A stretch of 64,000 nucleotides of DNA from NCBI RefSeq assembly GCF_017743975.1, contig NZ_JAGHRC010000010.1, forward strand, positions 62,001 to 126,000. The letters are read 5' to 3'. This stretch comes from Ruegeria sp. R14_0 (GTDB lineage: Bacteria; Pseudomonadota; Alphaproteobacteria; Rhodobacterales; Rhodobacteraceae). This document shows, in pieces, positions 53,208 through 61,608 of this stretch. Within the stretch, counting starts at the first letter, position 1, and the number at the start of each line of letters is the position of its first letter. The position numbers and the translations under genes were made by a program. The notes under the pieces were generated by a model, which searched no databases, had not been told where the DNA came from, and worked only from the letters and a program-made list of their open reading frames with translations.

Positions 53208-53870
53208 TTATGAGCGGGCTGTGACGCTATCTTCGGCCGAGTATAAGTATGCGGTCGAGCCGATTTTTACATGTGGGTAGAGATCATTGATATGGGCCAT
53301 GATCATTCTAACACATCCAGAACTTGCGCGACCACCGATGCTTCTGGGCTGAGGTGTACCGTGGATTCTGAGATAAGTATCTCGATCCCCAACGTATAGA
53401 TAAAGGGCTCGAGAGCCGAGAGCATTACTTGGCCCGGGTTCCATGCCATCCCGAAATTCCGCGTATTCGGGGTTGCGCTCGATCATTGAAGCCGTTGGTG
53501 TCCAATGTGGCCACTCGACCTTGCGCCGGATAGCATAGGTACCGGGCTCGTAAAGGTTCCCACGCGCGATCGCTACGCCATAGCGCATTGCTGTCCCGCC
53601 TTCCTCGATATGGTAAAGATAGCGCGCGACGGCATCGACATGGATGTCACCAGGAACCAAACCATCATTTGCTACGACACGTCGTGGTAAAAAACGGTCA
53701 TGAACGCCCCATGGATTTGAGGTCGCTGGATCGTAATCAAATGGCGTGACCTGGCTGTCCCAATAGGTCTTTTGCGACGAGGTTGGCCATGTTTTGGCGA
53801 TCAATGGACTGGCCGCAGACGCGGAGAACAGCGCAGTGGTTGATTGAATGAAATGGCGCCTTGTCAGCAT
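53208..53870 (-). CDS. L,D-transpeptidase (YkuD), Tat-exported
   Basis: This 220-aa protein has a Tat-like signal (TRRHFIQSTT) and a YkuD domain with YLRIHGTPQPRSIGGRASSGCVRM, which contains the catalytic His and Cys. Typical roles are 3-3 crosslinking of peptidoglycan or anchoring of lipoproteins. It is transcribed from the MerR-type promoter P4 and ends at a strong terminator, so it is monocistronic. Confidence 0.9.
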   Translation of the reverse strand: MLTRRHFIQSTTALFSASAASPLIAKTWPTSSQKTYWDSQVTPFDYDPATSNPWGVHDRFLPRRVVANDGLVPGDIHVDAVARYLYHIEEGGTAMRYGVAIARGNLYEPGTYAIRRKVEWPHWTPTASMIERNPEYAEFRDGMEPGPSNALGSRALYLYVGDRDTYLRIHGTPQPRSIGGRASSGCVRMIMAHINDLYPHVKIGSTAYLYSAEDSVTARS

Positions 53871-53931
53871 AGATCTCGTCCTGGTTCACAAGTTTAATGT
53901 ATTTGCATCGCATTTTCGCGATCAAATTCGA

Positions 53932-53962
53932 GTCTTAAAGCCTCTAGCAGCTAGAGCTTCAA
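53932..53962 (-). promoter_or_regulatory. MerR-type promoter P4
   Basis: On the minus strand TTGAAG (53962-53957) and TAAGAC (53937-53932) flank 19 bases containing the perfect dyad CTCTAG-CTG-CTAGAG. It lies about 60 bases upstream of the L,D-transpeptidase gene. Confidence 0.75.
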
Positions 53963-54104
53963 GAGGCTTCAGGTAACACTTGGTTTACCTAGTCGACCAT
54001 GTCGCCGGTTGCGTGAACCCTACTTCGGTCGAGTCTACTTCGGACTAGGTCGCAAAGACAATTGACAGAAACGAAGCCGCCATTGTAGCGGTGAATTGTT
54101 TTCG

Positions 54105-54305
54105 GTTCCTGATGGCGGAAGCCAAAAGGATTAAATGGGAATACGGTTCGGTGTTTTTAACGGCGCCAATTCCGTAACTGCCCCCGCAACTGTGAGCGGA
54201 GAGCGATGCCAAGACACCACTGGTTCGTAATGGAACCGGGAAGGTTGGCGGAGCGAGCACCCGCGAGTCAGGAGACCTGCCGTAAAACGCCGGGCTATGC
54301 CCAGA
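54105..54305 (+). promoter_or_regulatory. cobalamin (B12) riboswitch
   Basis: The conserved core elements appear in order: GGGAATACGGT (54138-54148), then AATTCCGTAACTGC, then CCCCGCAACTGTGAGCGG, a variable arm, and AGTCAGGAGACCTGCCG near 54267-54283. This is the signature of an adenosylcobalamin-type riboswitch. It lies 70 bases before a CbiM-like gene and would turn it off when B12 is plentiful. Confidence 0.9.
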
Positions 54306-54374
54306 CTGTATCTGTCGGCCTTACGGCCGATTCAACCTGACAAGCCGCCGGGTGAGGCGGTAGGGAGAAATAAA

Positions 54375-55058
54375 ATGCACATCGAACCGGGCATCGTGAA
54401 TGGTGCCAAAATCGCGCTTTCCTATGTTACCGCCGCAGGCGCGGCTACTTACGCAGCGAAAGAAACGTTTTCCACATTGCGTGCGAATGGACCTGCATCT
54501 TTTGTCATGCGCTCGGTGCTCGCCACCGTTGGTGTCTTCCTTTTCTTTGAAGTCCTGCCACACTTCCCGGTTGGTGTCTCTGAAGTCCACTTCATTCTGG
54601 GGTCGACGCTGTTCCTGCTTCTCGGTGCTGCACCCGCGGCTTTTGGATTGGCAGCCGGTCTGCTGATTCAGGGGGTGTTTTTTGCCCCGTTCGATCTTCC
54701 GCAGTACTTCATCAACCTAACCACTCTGCTGGTGCCGCTATTTGCGCTACAAGCATTGGCCAGCCGCATCATTGCACCCGGTACAGCATATGTTGACCTC
54801 AAATATGGCCAAGCTCTTGCCCTGAGTGCGATGTATCAGGGGGGAGTAGTCGCATGGGTTGCGTTCTGGGCTTTCTACGGCCAGGGATTTGGTGCTGAAA
54901 CTATGGCGTCGGTTCTGTCCTTTGGCGGTGCCTATATGCTGGTAATAGTCATCGAGCCGATTGCTGATCTAGCAGTGCTTGCGGCAGCCAAGGCGATGCG
55001 CGGTTTGAACAGCACAGGTCTGGTGACTCCGCGCTTGTACAACGCTGCGGAAGCTTGA
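54375..55058 (+). CDS. CbiM-like cobalt ECF transporter component
   Basis: This 227-aa polytopic membrane protein begins MHIEPGIVNGAK, the conserved N-terminal metal-binding loop of CbiM/NikM proteins with its His at position 2, and has about six TM helices. CbiM takes up Co(II) for B12 synthesis. No CbiN, Q or O partners follow in this window. The ATG at 54375 has AGGGAGA upstream and sits after the riboswitch. Confidence 0.85.
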   Translation: MHIEPGIVNGAKIALSYVTAAGAATYAAKETFSTLRANGPASFVMRSVLATVGVFLFFEVLPHFPVGVSEVHFILGSTLFLLLGAAPAAFGLAAGLLIQGVFFAPFDLPQYFINLTTLLVPLFALQALASRIIAPGTAYVDLKYGQALALSAMYQGGVVAWVAFWAFYGQGFGAETMASVLSFGGAYMLVIVIEPIADLAVLAAAKAMRGLNSTGLVTPRLYNAAEA

Positions 55059-55130
55059 CCAAAGTTTGAAGCGGTGCCCTAAACTGGGGTTGCCGCGAAA
55101 CAACTGGTAGTCGCAGGACCAAAGCTTATC

Positions 55131-55155
55131 GTGGCGCGTCTCGAGGGCGCGCCAC
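55131..55155. terminator. hairpin terminator between convergent genes
   Basis: GTGGCGCG (55131-55138) and CGCGCCAC (55148-55155) pair perfectly. On the plus strand ATTTGCTTTT follows, and the T-rich end makes it a fair terminator for the CbiM gene. Confidence 0.65.
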
Positions 55156-55163
55156 ATTTGCTT

Positions 55164-55787
55164 TTAGCCGCTAAAAACCTGCACCCAACGGTCAGGGTGT
55201 AGTGGGTCCTGTATTCTTAGGAATAGATACCTGGTTTCCTTCCACGTTTTGATCCTGTTGGTAACATTGTCCAGAACCAAGTCGCCTTCACTCGAGCGAT
55301 AGACAAGAACAGCATGGCCATTGCGATTGGTGTCCAAGGCAGTCGCAATTAGTAGCTTCGTAGGATCCAAACCATTCTGCACAAGTTCAAACTTCTTTTG
55401 CAAAGCGAAGTCTTCGCAATCTCCTGACCCTTGCGTCGGCAGTGTCCAGTACTCCTTTGTCCCATATTGGCTTTGATCCGAAACGGCACGAATCCTTCGA
55501 TTGACGCGCGTGTTGATCGTTTTAACGATCTGATTTTCTTGCGCCACGGAGAGACCAGAACTACGAGCGCTCGCGCACGCCCACGAATAATCTTTGCATA
55601 GTGTTTTGGCACCCGATGGCGCTTCAATCTTTCTATCAAGACCGATCGAGGGAAGCTCAGATGCTTGCGACGCAGCGGCAGACACAAAAAAGCTGCATAT
55701 AAAACAGACCATTGGGAGATAACCCAGCAGGTTTTTCGATAACACTCCCTGAACTAAAGTGGGATTTGTCATATCTGCCTTCTCCAT
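55164..55787 (-). CDS. BTLCP-family transglutaminase-like cysteine peptidase
   Basis: This 207-aa protein has an N-terminal signal/TM segment and a periplasmic domain of the bacterial transglutaminase-like cysteine peptidase family. The triad is visible as GSGDCEDFALQK (Cys), NGHAVLVY (His) and LVLDNV (Asp). LapG, which releases a biofilm adhesin, belongs to this family. The ATG at 55787 has AGAGGA upstream; an ATG at 55772 is almost as good. No LapD or adhesin gene is nearby. The 350 bases upstream hold no gene and at most a degenerate MerR-like box. Confidence 0.82.
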   Translation of the reverse strand: MEKADMTNPTLVQGVLSKNLLGYLPMVCFICSFFVSAAASQASELPSIGLDRKIEAPSGAKTLCKDYSWACASARSSGLSVAQENQIVKTINTRVNRRIRAVSDQSQYGTKEYWTLPTQGSGDCEDFALQKKFELVQNGLDPTKLLIATALDTNRNGHAVLVYRSSEGDLVLDNVTNRIKTWKETRYLFLRIQDPLHPDRWVQVFSG

Positions 55788-56134
55788 GCTCGTTCCTCTA
55801 AAGTATCCAAACTTCCCCGGCCAATGTGTTTTATTCCAAGCCTTCATGTGCTTAGGGGAATTGCAACAGCTTCTTAGCCTCTAGGGGTAAAGCGGCAAAA
55901 ATTTGCAGATTCTTTGGTATTTCTTCCTTAGTTGACAGCATCAGAGCATCCACGCCATCACCAGCCCGGCATAGCTAACAGAGCGAATTAGAGGGTAAGC
56001 TGATCGCAATTCTCTCATTCAACAAAAATACAACAGAGATCGGCCGTCATCGCTGAGGGTTACGGAATACCGGGACAATGAAGCCGCTCCTCCGCAAGCT
56101 GAGATAGCCAGTTTCGGTTTTCCAGGCGCTGCAA

Positions 56135-56554
56135 TTAGTGGCCGCTAATGACATCTTTGACGAAAGGCTCGTTGAGCAACGCCGTTAGCAGGGGGCATGA
56201 GGCCGCACCCTCGGTGCAGGTCTGCACAAGTTCTGCCAGTGCTTGCTCCAACCGTTGGAGGGCGGCGATTTTTGACCTGACGTTGTCGAGATGTCTTGTT
56301 GCAACGTCTTCGACGTCACGACAAGCTTGCTCGGGCGCTTTGGACAATTCGCGAAGTGCGCATGCATCCTGAATGGTAAAGCCAAGATCGCGGCAGCGTT
56401 TGATGAATCTGAGCTCGGAGATTTCCCGTTCCGTGTATGCGCGGCGTCCCGAGGCGGTTCGACCGGCTTTCTCGACTATGCCTTCCCGTTCGTAATAGCG
56501 GATCGTCTCGACCGACAGACCGATCAATCTCGCCGCTTCGCCAATCGCAATCAT
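56135..56554 (-). CDS. MerR-family regulator of the MerT-like operon
   Basis: This 139-aa regulator has a MerR winged helix (SVETIRYYEREGIVEKAGRT) and metal-site residues Cys78, Cys113 and Cys120. The loop CTEGAASC has six residues between Cys, shorter than the eight of mercury MerR, but is followed by PLLTALL as in MerR. It is divergent from the MerT-like gene with a MerR-type promoter in between. Mercury is likely from context, other metals possible. Confidence 0.85.
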   Translation of the reverse strand: MIAIGEAARLIGLSVETIRYYEREGIVEKAGRTASGRRAYTEREISELRFIKRCRDLGFTIQDACALRELSKAPEQACRDVEDVATRHLDNVRSKIAALQRLEQALAELVQTCTEGAASCPLLTALLNEPFVKDVISGH

Positions 56555-56568
56555 GTGATGACCTTTCC

Positions 56569-56599
56569 CTTGAACCTGTAGCTACTACAGGATGCATGT
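56569..56599 (+). promoter_or_regulatory. MerR-type promoter P5
   Basis: TTGAAC (56569-56574) and a weak CATGTT (56594-56599) flank 19 bases. The dyad CCTGTAG-CTA-CTACAGG (56574-56590) is perfect. It drives the MerT-like/GDCCVxC genes. Confidence 0.75.
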
Positions 56600-56699
56600 T
56601 GTCGGTCATGATGTCGAATTTCACAAACCGCGCGAAGCAAGAATCGAGGAAGTCGAACCGGCTTCCGTTCGAGTTCGTCAAAGCCGGAGAAAGCTGACC

Positions 56700-57023
56700 A
56701 TGAGCAAGTTTGTTGGCGCGAGTTTTATTGGATCGTTTACCGCACTTGGCGTTGCGACCTGCTGCATCTTGCCGATGGCCTTGATTTTACTTGGCTTGGG
56801 AGGGAGCTGGCTGGCCGTATTCGGCAAGATCGCCGCCGCGAGTTATTACGTGCTCGGCGGTTCGACGGCCCTGCTGTTTCTCTCTGGCATCGTCGCGTAT
56901 CGCCGTGGTTCGCTCGACCGCCTCAAATGGTGGCTGACAGGCAGTTTTGCGTTGACGGCCATCGCTTGGGTTATCGTGCTCAACGAAATCCGAATAAATG
57001 ATTTCCTGATAACCTTGATGTGA
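56700..57023 (+). CDS. MerT-like mercuric transport protein
   Basis: This 107-aa inner-membrane protein has three TM helices. The first contains the vicinal pair Cys21-Cys22 followed by ILPMALILLGLGGSWL, closely matching MerT helix 1, where the Cys pair takes Hg(II) across the membrane. The second MerT Cys pair is absent, as in short MerT/MerF forms. The ATG at 56700 is at the start of homology. Confidence 0.82.
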   Translation: MSKFVGASFIGSFTALGVATCCILPMALILLGLGGSWLAVFGKIAAASYYVLGGSTALLFLSGIVAYRRGSLDRLKWWLTGSFALTAIAWVIVLNEIRINDFLITLM

Positions 57024-57027
57024 CGCC

Positions 57028-57246
57028 ATGAGTGAAAAGCGCCCGAACCTTGTCAGCACGATCATCTGCCCGGAATGTGGACATTCAAGGCCTGAAACGA
57101 TGCCAACAGACGCGTGCCAGTGGTTCTACGAATGCACATCTTGCGGAAAAGTCCTGAAGCCACTTCCCGGCGATTGCTGCGTCTACTGTTCCTACGGATC
57201 GGCTCCATGCCCGCCAATTCAGGCGGGCTACAAATGCTGCGGTTGA
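57028..57246 (+). CDS. GDCCVxC domain protein
   Basis: This 72-aa Cys-rich protein has two CxxC/CxxxC elements (CPECGHS and CTSCGK) and the defining GDCCVYCSYG followed by PCPPIQ. Family members are often selenoproteins encoded beside mercury or arsenic genes; here the position is an ordinary Cys codon. It probably binds or relays thiophilic metal in the cytoplasm. It starts 4 bases after the MerT-like stop. Confidence 0.9.
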   Translation: MSEKRPNLVSTIICPECGHSRPETMPTDACQWFYECTSCGKVLKPLPGDCCVYCSYGSAPCPPIQAGYKCCG

Positions 57247-57270
57247 TACGGCGGCCGGGATGTCGGTTTT

Positions 57271-57315
57271 GTCCGCAAAGCCGGTCATCAGGCTTTGCGG
57301 ACGCGGGTATTTTTT
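57271..57315 (+). terminator. terminator of the mer-like operon
   Basis: A perfect 12-bp stem (57271-57282 with 57291-57302) with an 8-base loop, followed eight bases later by six T. Confidence 0.78.
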
Positions 57316-57457
57316 CACCGTAAGCTGGAACTTGCCCGGTAGGACAAGGCAGGCGTGAAGTCACGGATCAACTGGTTTGCCGTGAAGAATGTCACGTAAA
57401 CCGGGCAGAAGAAGCGAGCGCCGCGTTTTTCAGGATCTTGCCAGCGCCATCGGAACT

Positions 57458-57928
57458 TCATGCGGCCGGGTATCTGGCGAACACCTCTGTGGTTCCATCC
57501 TTGCGGATCAGGAAGACGTCAAAAGCTTCGCGTTCGCTTTCCGGCCCCATGCCTGGCGAGCCGAAAGGCATTCCCGGAACCGACAGTCCGACGGCATCCG
57601 GGTGTTCGCCCAGCAGGCGCCGAATGTCAGCGGGCGGGACGTGTCCTTCGATCATGTAGCCCTCCACGCGGCCCGTGTGGCATGACATCATGCCCTCCGG
57701 AATCCCATTGGCAGTTTTGTAAGCGTTCAAGGCCTCCCAAGCACTGTTTTCCACGCCTACTTCAAAACCTTCCGCCCGCATGATTTTGATCCACGATCCG
57801 CAGCACCCGCAATTCGGATCCTTCAGGACATGGATTGAGGGACCGATTTTCGCTAAGGCGGGAAGCGCCGCGCTGCACGCAATTGCCGCGGCTCCTTGCA
57901 TCAAGCGGCGGCGGCTCAGGTTATTCAT
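57458..57928 (-). CDS. DUF411 metal-binding protein
   Basis: This 156-aa secreted protein has a Tat-like signal (LSRRRLMQG) and the DUF411 hallmark DPNCGCCGSW, then GMMSCHTG and GLSVPGMPFGSPGM. The Cys and Met residues suggest Cu(I) or similar soft-metal binding, and the family occurs in copper-resistance clusters. The second of two close ATGs (57928) has the better-spaced ribosome-binding site. It is convergent with the mer-like operon. Confidence 0.88.
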   Translation of the reverse strand: MNNLSRRRLMQGAAAIACSAALPALAKIGPSIHVLKDPNCGCCGSWIKIMRAEGFEVGVENSAWEALNAYKTANGIPEGMMSCHTGRVEGYMIEGHVPPADIRRLLGEHPDAVGLSVPGMPFGSPGMGPESEREAFDVFLIRKDGTTEVFARYPAA

Positions 57929-58218
57929 TGTCATGTTCCCTCTTGGGTAAACTTGTTTTAAACCGACATAAAATCGCACCGGTAGGATTAAAGCTGGACC
58001 GCATTTACAGGGCCGACTTGTCCGTCACCCTCCGATACTCATCAGATATGGCTTTCTGGGCGACGCAGGGATTTCTCACAATGATCTGACGCAAACTCTG
58101 CTCGGAAACGGAACCCTCGCTCTCCTTTTTTCGCTGCACCTGCCGCTCTGGGTCCTGCTTGGCAATAACCCGGTTCGCAAGCAACTCCGCTACCCTCCGT
58201 TCAAGGCCGGAATTGCGC

Positions 58219-58632
58219 CTATTTCTCACTGCTGCGTTCTATGGCACCCACGATCGAACAGTTCTGAATTCCACCACGCCCCGGACACGCCGCGATCAGC
58301 TCGTCCAGATTGTTCCTCAACCGTGCAAGCCCGTCGATCCGTTCCTGAATTTCGTCCCGCTTTTTGCGCGCTCTGGCCTGCATCGCGACGCACTCGGTAT
58401 TTGGTGCCGTGCGCAACTCCAGAATTTCCGCGATTTCTGCCAGCGAAAATCCGAGCTTCTTAGCGCCGGATATGAATTTCAGCCGCCAAAGCGTGTCACC
58501 ACCATAGTCCCGCGCGCCGCCGTCAATTGGGCGCGGCGGCTGAGTGACAAGGCCCTTCCTTTCATAAAATCGGATCGTCTCGACGCCTATCCCGGTCTCG
58601 CGCGCGGCCTGGCCGATCTTGAGTGGTTGCAT
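58219..58632 (-). CDS. MerR-family regulator, mercury-type Cys spacing
   Basis: This 137-aa regulator has a MerR winged helix (GVETIRFYERKGLVTQPPRP) and Cys81, Cys116 and Cys125. The C-x8-C loop (CPGRGGIQNC) has the same spacing as the Hg(II) site of Tn501 MerR (82, 117, 126). It is divergent from the UPF0104/MFS genes with a perfect palindrome in the promoter. Mercury sensing is the best guess from the Cys spacing. Confidence 0.87.
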   Translation of the reverse strand: MQPLKIGQAARETGIGVETIRFYERKGLVTQPPRPIDGGARDYGGDTLWRLKFISGAKKLGFSLAEIAEILELRTAPNTECVAMQARARKKRDEIQERIDGLARLRNNLDELIAACPGRGGIQNCSIVGAIERSSEK

Positions 58633-58658
58633 CGCGGTCTCCCTCCGTCACCGTCATC

Positions 58659-58689
58659 TTGACACCGTATCATGATACGGAGGTTAAAA
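58659..58689 (+). promoter_or_regulatory. MerR-type promoter P6 with perfect palindrome
   Basis: TTGACA (58659-58664) and TTAAAA (58684-58689) flank 19 bases that contain the 16-base perfect palindrome CCGTATCATGATACGG. It drives the UPF0104/MFS pair and is adjacent to a mercury-type MerR. Confidence 0.82.
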
Positions 58690-58721
58690 CATTGGGGTCT
58701 TGGTAGTTGCGAGGATGTCAA

Positions 58722-59750
58722 ATGCGGACCTTCCTGAAACGGTGGCTGCTGCCGATATTCGGCTCCGCCCTGGCGCTCTATCTGGTGTTTGCGCTCTACG
58801 GCAGCCTCGATTTTGCGCTGTTTCTGCAGGGCCTGCGCGGAGCCAACATGTTCTGGATCGCGATTCTTGCCGCCACCATCCTGCTGGAGCAGCTGATGAG
58901 CGGCTGGAAGTGGCGGCAGATCCTGTTCGACGTGAAACCGGTCGGCACCCTGCGGCTGACGGGGGCGCTACTGGCAGGTTATGGCGCAAATGTCCTTGTC
59001 CCGCTCGGCATCAGCCCGCTGGTCCGGGCCTGGCTGGTTGCCCGGCTCGACCGCCTGAAGATGGCGACCGTGCTTGCAACCGCGATCATCGCCCGGTTCC
59101 TCGACGGCGTCGTTTTCGCCCTTTTTGCCGGAGCGGTGGCCGCCGCCGGCCAGATTCCACAGATCGAGGGTGACCTGCGGCTGGGATTGAGCGTTGCGGG
59201 CCTGTTGAACCTGATGCTTTTCGGCAGCCTGCTTTGGGTTCTGTTCCGGTTCCGCGCGTCACTTCTCAGCGAGGACCCTCTGGTCTGCCGACTCTTCGAC
59301 TGGGCTGCCGCCCGCATCGGGGCCGATGGCGCGTATCTGCGCACCGCGCTCGGTGAAGGGATCGTCTGGCCACAGGCACGGGCCCGCCGCATCGCCGCCA
59401 TTGCCGCAGCCATTGCGGGTAAGCTGGTGGCGACAACCCATTTCCTGTGGGCCGGGCTGGCGGTTGGCGTGGTGCTGAGCGCGTGGGATTACCTGTTCTT
59501 GATGGTGTTTGCCGGGTTCGCCATGGTTCTGGGTCGTTTCGTGCGCATCCCGGCGAGCTTTGTCTTTGGGGCGGGGTTCGCGCTCAAGGTGCTTGGCGTT
59601 CCGGACGAAACCGCCCTTCTGATGATCCTGTTCAACTATGTGCTGACGATCCTTCTGGTGGTCGGGATCGGCCTGACGGTGTTGTGGCAGAGCGGCATCG
59701 ACATCCGCCGCGCCCGGGCGGAGGCAGAGGCGGCGAATGGCAAGGCGTAA
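58722..59750 (+). CDS. UPF0104 / lysylphosphatidylglycerol-synthase TM family protein
   Basis: This 342-aa inner-membrane protein has about eight TM helices and the family motifs EQLMSGWKWRQIL, LLAGYGANVLVPLGISPLVRAWLVA and RFLDGVV. Members are lipid flippases or transport-related proteins (YbhN, MprF membrane part), without the soluble synthase domain. The ATG at 58722 has GAGGA upstream. The end overlaps the MFS gene by 14 bases. Confidence 0.82.
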   Translation: MRTFLKRWLLPIFGSALALYLVFALYGSLDFALFLQGLRGANMFWIAILAATILLEQLMSGWKWRQILFDVKPVGTLRLTGALLAGYGANVLVPLGISPLVRAWLVARLDRLKMATVLATAIIARFLDGVVFALFAGAVAAAGQIPQIEGDLRLGLSVAGLLNLMLFGSLLWVLFRFRASLLSEDPLVCRLFDWAAARIGADGAYLRTALGEGIVWPQARARRIAAIAAAIAGKLVATTHFLWAGLAVGVVLSAWDYLFLMVFAGFAMVLGRFVRIPASFVFGAGFALKVLGVPDETALLMILFNYVLTILLVVGIGLTVLWQSGIDIRRARAEAEAANGKA

Positions 59751-60987
59751 TCCCGAAGACACGAGATTTTGGCGCATCGCCGGTGCTGGTGCGGTGTTTC
59801 AGGGCGGGTCGGCGGCGGTGGACAGCGCGACGGTGGTGGCCAGTCTGGTGCATATGCTGACCGGTAGCGCGCTGGCCGTGGGCTATGCCAGCACGGTCCT
59901 GCGTCTTGGCTGGCTGCTGCCCCAGTTCGCGGTGGGCTACCTCGCCGAGCGCACCGATCGGCGCATGCCGTTCTACGCCCTTGGTGCCTATGGGCGGGCG
60001 ATCACGGTCGCGATGATCGGTATGCTTCTGTGGTGGGGGGCCGACTGGCCGCAGGTCGATTGGCCTCCGGTTCCGCTGGCGCTCGGGATGCTGGGGCTGT
60101 GGACAATCTACGCCTTTGTCAGCGGCGTGGTCGCGGTGCCCTACAACGACATCGTCGGCCGGGCGATCCCGTCCGAGCGCCGCAGCCGTATGTTGGCCTG
60201 GCGCTTTTTCGGCGGCGGTGTTCTGGCGGTTCTGGTGGCGGGCGTTCTGCGACTTGCGCTCGACGTGATGCTGCCGCTCAGGGCCTATGCGCTGATCTTC
60301 TGGCTCGGCGCGGTGCTGATGATCGTCTCTGCGACGCTTTTTGTCGCCGCAGGTGAGCCCGCTACCGCTGCAAGGGCGCCACGGGACCGCCCGGCCAATC
60401 TGTCTGGATTTCTGCGCGAAGGGGTCTCGACACTACAACAGGATCGCCGGTTCCGGCTGTTCCTGATCTTCCAATGGCTTGGCGCAGCGACGCTGATGGC
60501 GTTGCCGTTCTATGTCGTTGCCGCCAGCCGCAGCGGCCTCGGGGCGGCGGATGTCGGAACGCTGTTGGCGGCGCAGACCGTCGGCGCGCTGGCCTCGAAT
60601 CCGGTCTGGGGCCGTATCGGCGACCGGATGGGCAAATTGCGCCTGCTGGGGATAGTGGCACTGGTGCGTCTCGGACCTCCGGTGCTGGTGTTGCTGCTTG
60701 TGGTCTCGAGTTCGGGGCTGACCGGTTTCGCGGCGCTGTTCTTCCTGATCGGCGTGATGATGAACGGGGTGACCATCGGCTATCTCGGCTACCTGCTGGA
60801 GATCTCGCCCGACGACCGCCGTCCGGCCTATTCCGCGTGGTTTAACAGCTTTGCGGCCCCGGCGGCGCTGGCGCCACTTGTGGGCGGCGTGGTGGTCAGC
60901 ATAATCGCCATCGAAGCCGTGTTCATCGCTGCGATCCTGGCCGCGCTGGGTCAGGTCGTGATCGCGGCGCGGCTGTCCCAAGTTTGA
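59737..60987 (+). CDS. MFS transporter
   Basis: This 416-aa protein has 12 TM helices, a loop-2/3 motif YLAERTDRRMPFYALG and GRIGDRMGKLRLLG in the second half. The substrate is unknown. It is translationally coupled to the UPF0104 gene and under the same MerR-type promoter. The pair has higher GC than the surrounding genes, which suggests a separate origin. Confidence 0.85.
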   Translation: MARRNPEDTRFWRIAGAGAVFQGGSAAVDSATVVASLVHMLTGSALAVGYASTVLRLGWLLPQFAVGYLAERTDRRMPFYALGAYGRAITVAMIGMLLWWGADWPQVDWPPVPLALGMLGLWTIYAFVSGVVAVPYNDIVGRAIPSERRSRMLAWRFFGGGVLAVLVAGVLRLALDVMLPLRAYALIFWLGAVLMIVSATLFVAAGEPATAARAPRDRPANLSGFLREGVSTLQQDRRFRLFLIFQWLGAATLMALPFYVVAASRSGLGAADVGTLLAAQTVGALASNPVWGRIGDRMGKLRLLGIVALVRLGPPVLVLLLVVSSSGLTGFAALFFLIGVMMNGVTIGYLGYLLEISPDDRRPAYSAWFNSFAAPAALAPLVGGVVVSIIAIEAVFIAAILAALGQVVIAARLSQV

Positions 60988-61108
60988 TATAGCACTTTGT
61001 TTCACCACGGTCGCACAATTCGCTGTTCCTCTGTGGGGAACTTAAGATGGGTCAAGGCGAACTTTCTGTTTCTGGCCTAATATTTTGGCATCGTGAATGG
61101 AGGCAATA

Positions 61109-61543
61109 ATGGCCAATGCAGAATCAACAGCGCGCGTGAAAACCAAGATTTCTGGTAGGGCCATGGCTGTGTTCGGTGTGACCTTTTCCTTTTTGGCCAT
61201 GCTGGTCAGCGGAGGCATTTTGTTTTTCGCTCCAATAGGTAAAATCTCCAATGCCACCGACTGGCAGGTGTTGGGCCTTGACCGGCAAGGGTGGGATGAC
61301 GTCCACATCGCCTTGGCGTTGCTGTTTGTCGGATTCTCCCTGTGGCACGCGGCGCTGCATATTCGAACCTTCAAAACGCTGATCCTCGGCAACAGGATGT
61401 GTCCACAGGGGCATCGGATCGAAGCGATGATCGGAGCCGCTTTCGTGATCGCTTTGGTCACATTGACGGTGTTTGGGCTTCCGCCCGCGAATTGGCTGCT
61501 CGATCTCAATGAGTTCTTCAAGCACGAGTTCTGGGCAGGCTGA
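61109..61543 (+). CDS. DUF4405-like cytochrome b561-type membrane protein
   Basis: This 144-aa protein has three or four TM helices with His residues in WDDVHIALALLFVGFSLWHAALHI, a pattern of heme-b binding DUF4405 proteins. A short Cys/His loop (MCPQGHR) lies on one side. The ATG at 61109 has GGAGG upstream. It is monocistronic and ends at a hairpin. Confidence 0.8.
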   Translation: MANAESTARVKTKISGRAMAVFGVTFSFLAMLVSGGILFFAPIGKISNATDWQVLGLDRQGWDDVHIALALLFVGFSLWHAALHIRTFKTLILGNRMCPQGHRIEAMIGAAFVIALVTLTVFGLPPANWLLDLNEFFKHEFWAG

Positions 61544-61556
61544 CCCAGAATGAACG

Positions 61557-61584
61557 CCCCCACAGCGAGGCTTCGCCGTGGGGG
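61557..61584. terminator. bidirectional hairpin terminator
   Basis: CCCCCAC (61557-61563) pairs with GTGGGGG (61578-61584), extended inward by GCG/CGC across one mismatch, between convergent genes. Confidence 0.65.
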
Positions 61585-61608
61585 TCAAATCATCACAAGA
61601 AGTTTCGA

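Noticed and set aside
55861..55895. Possible fifth CTCTAG-type MerR box upstream of the BTLCP gene
   Set aside because: The -35 and second half-site match poorly, and the dyad is weak compared with P1-P4.
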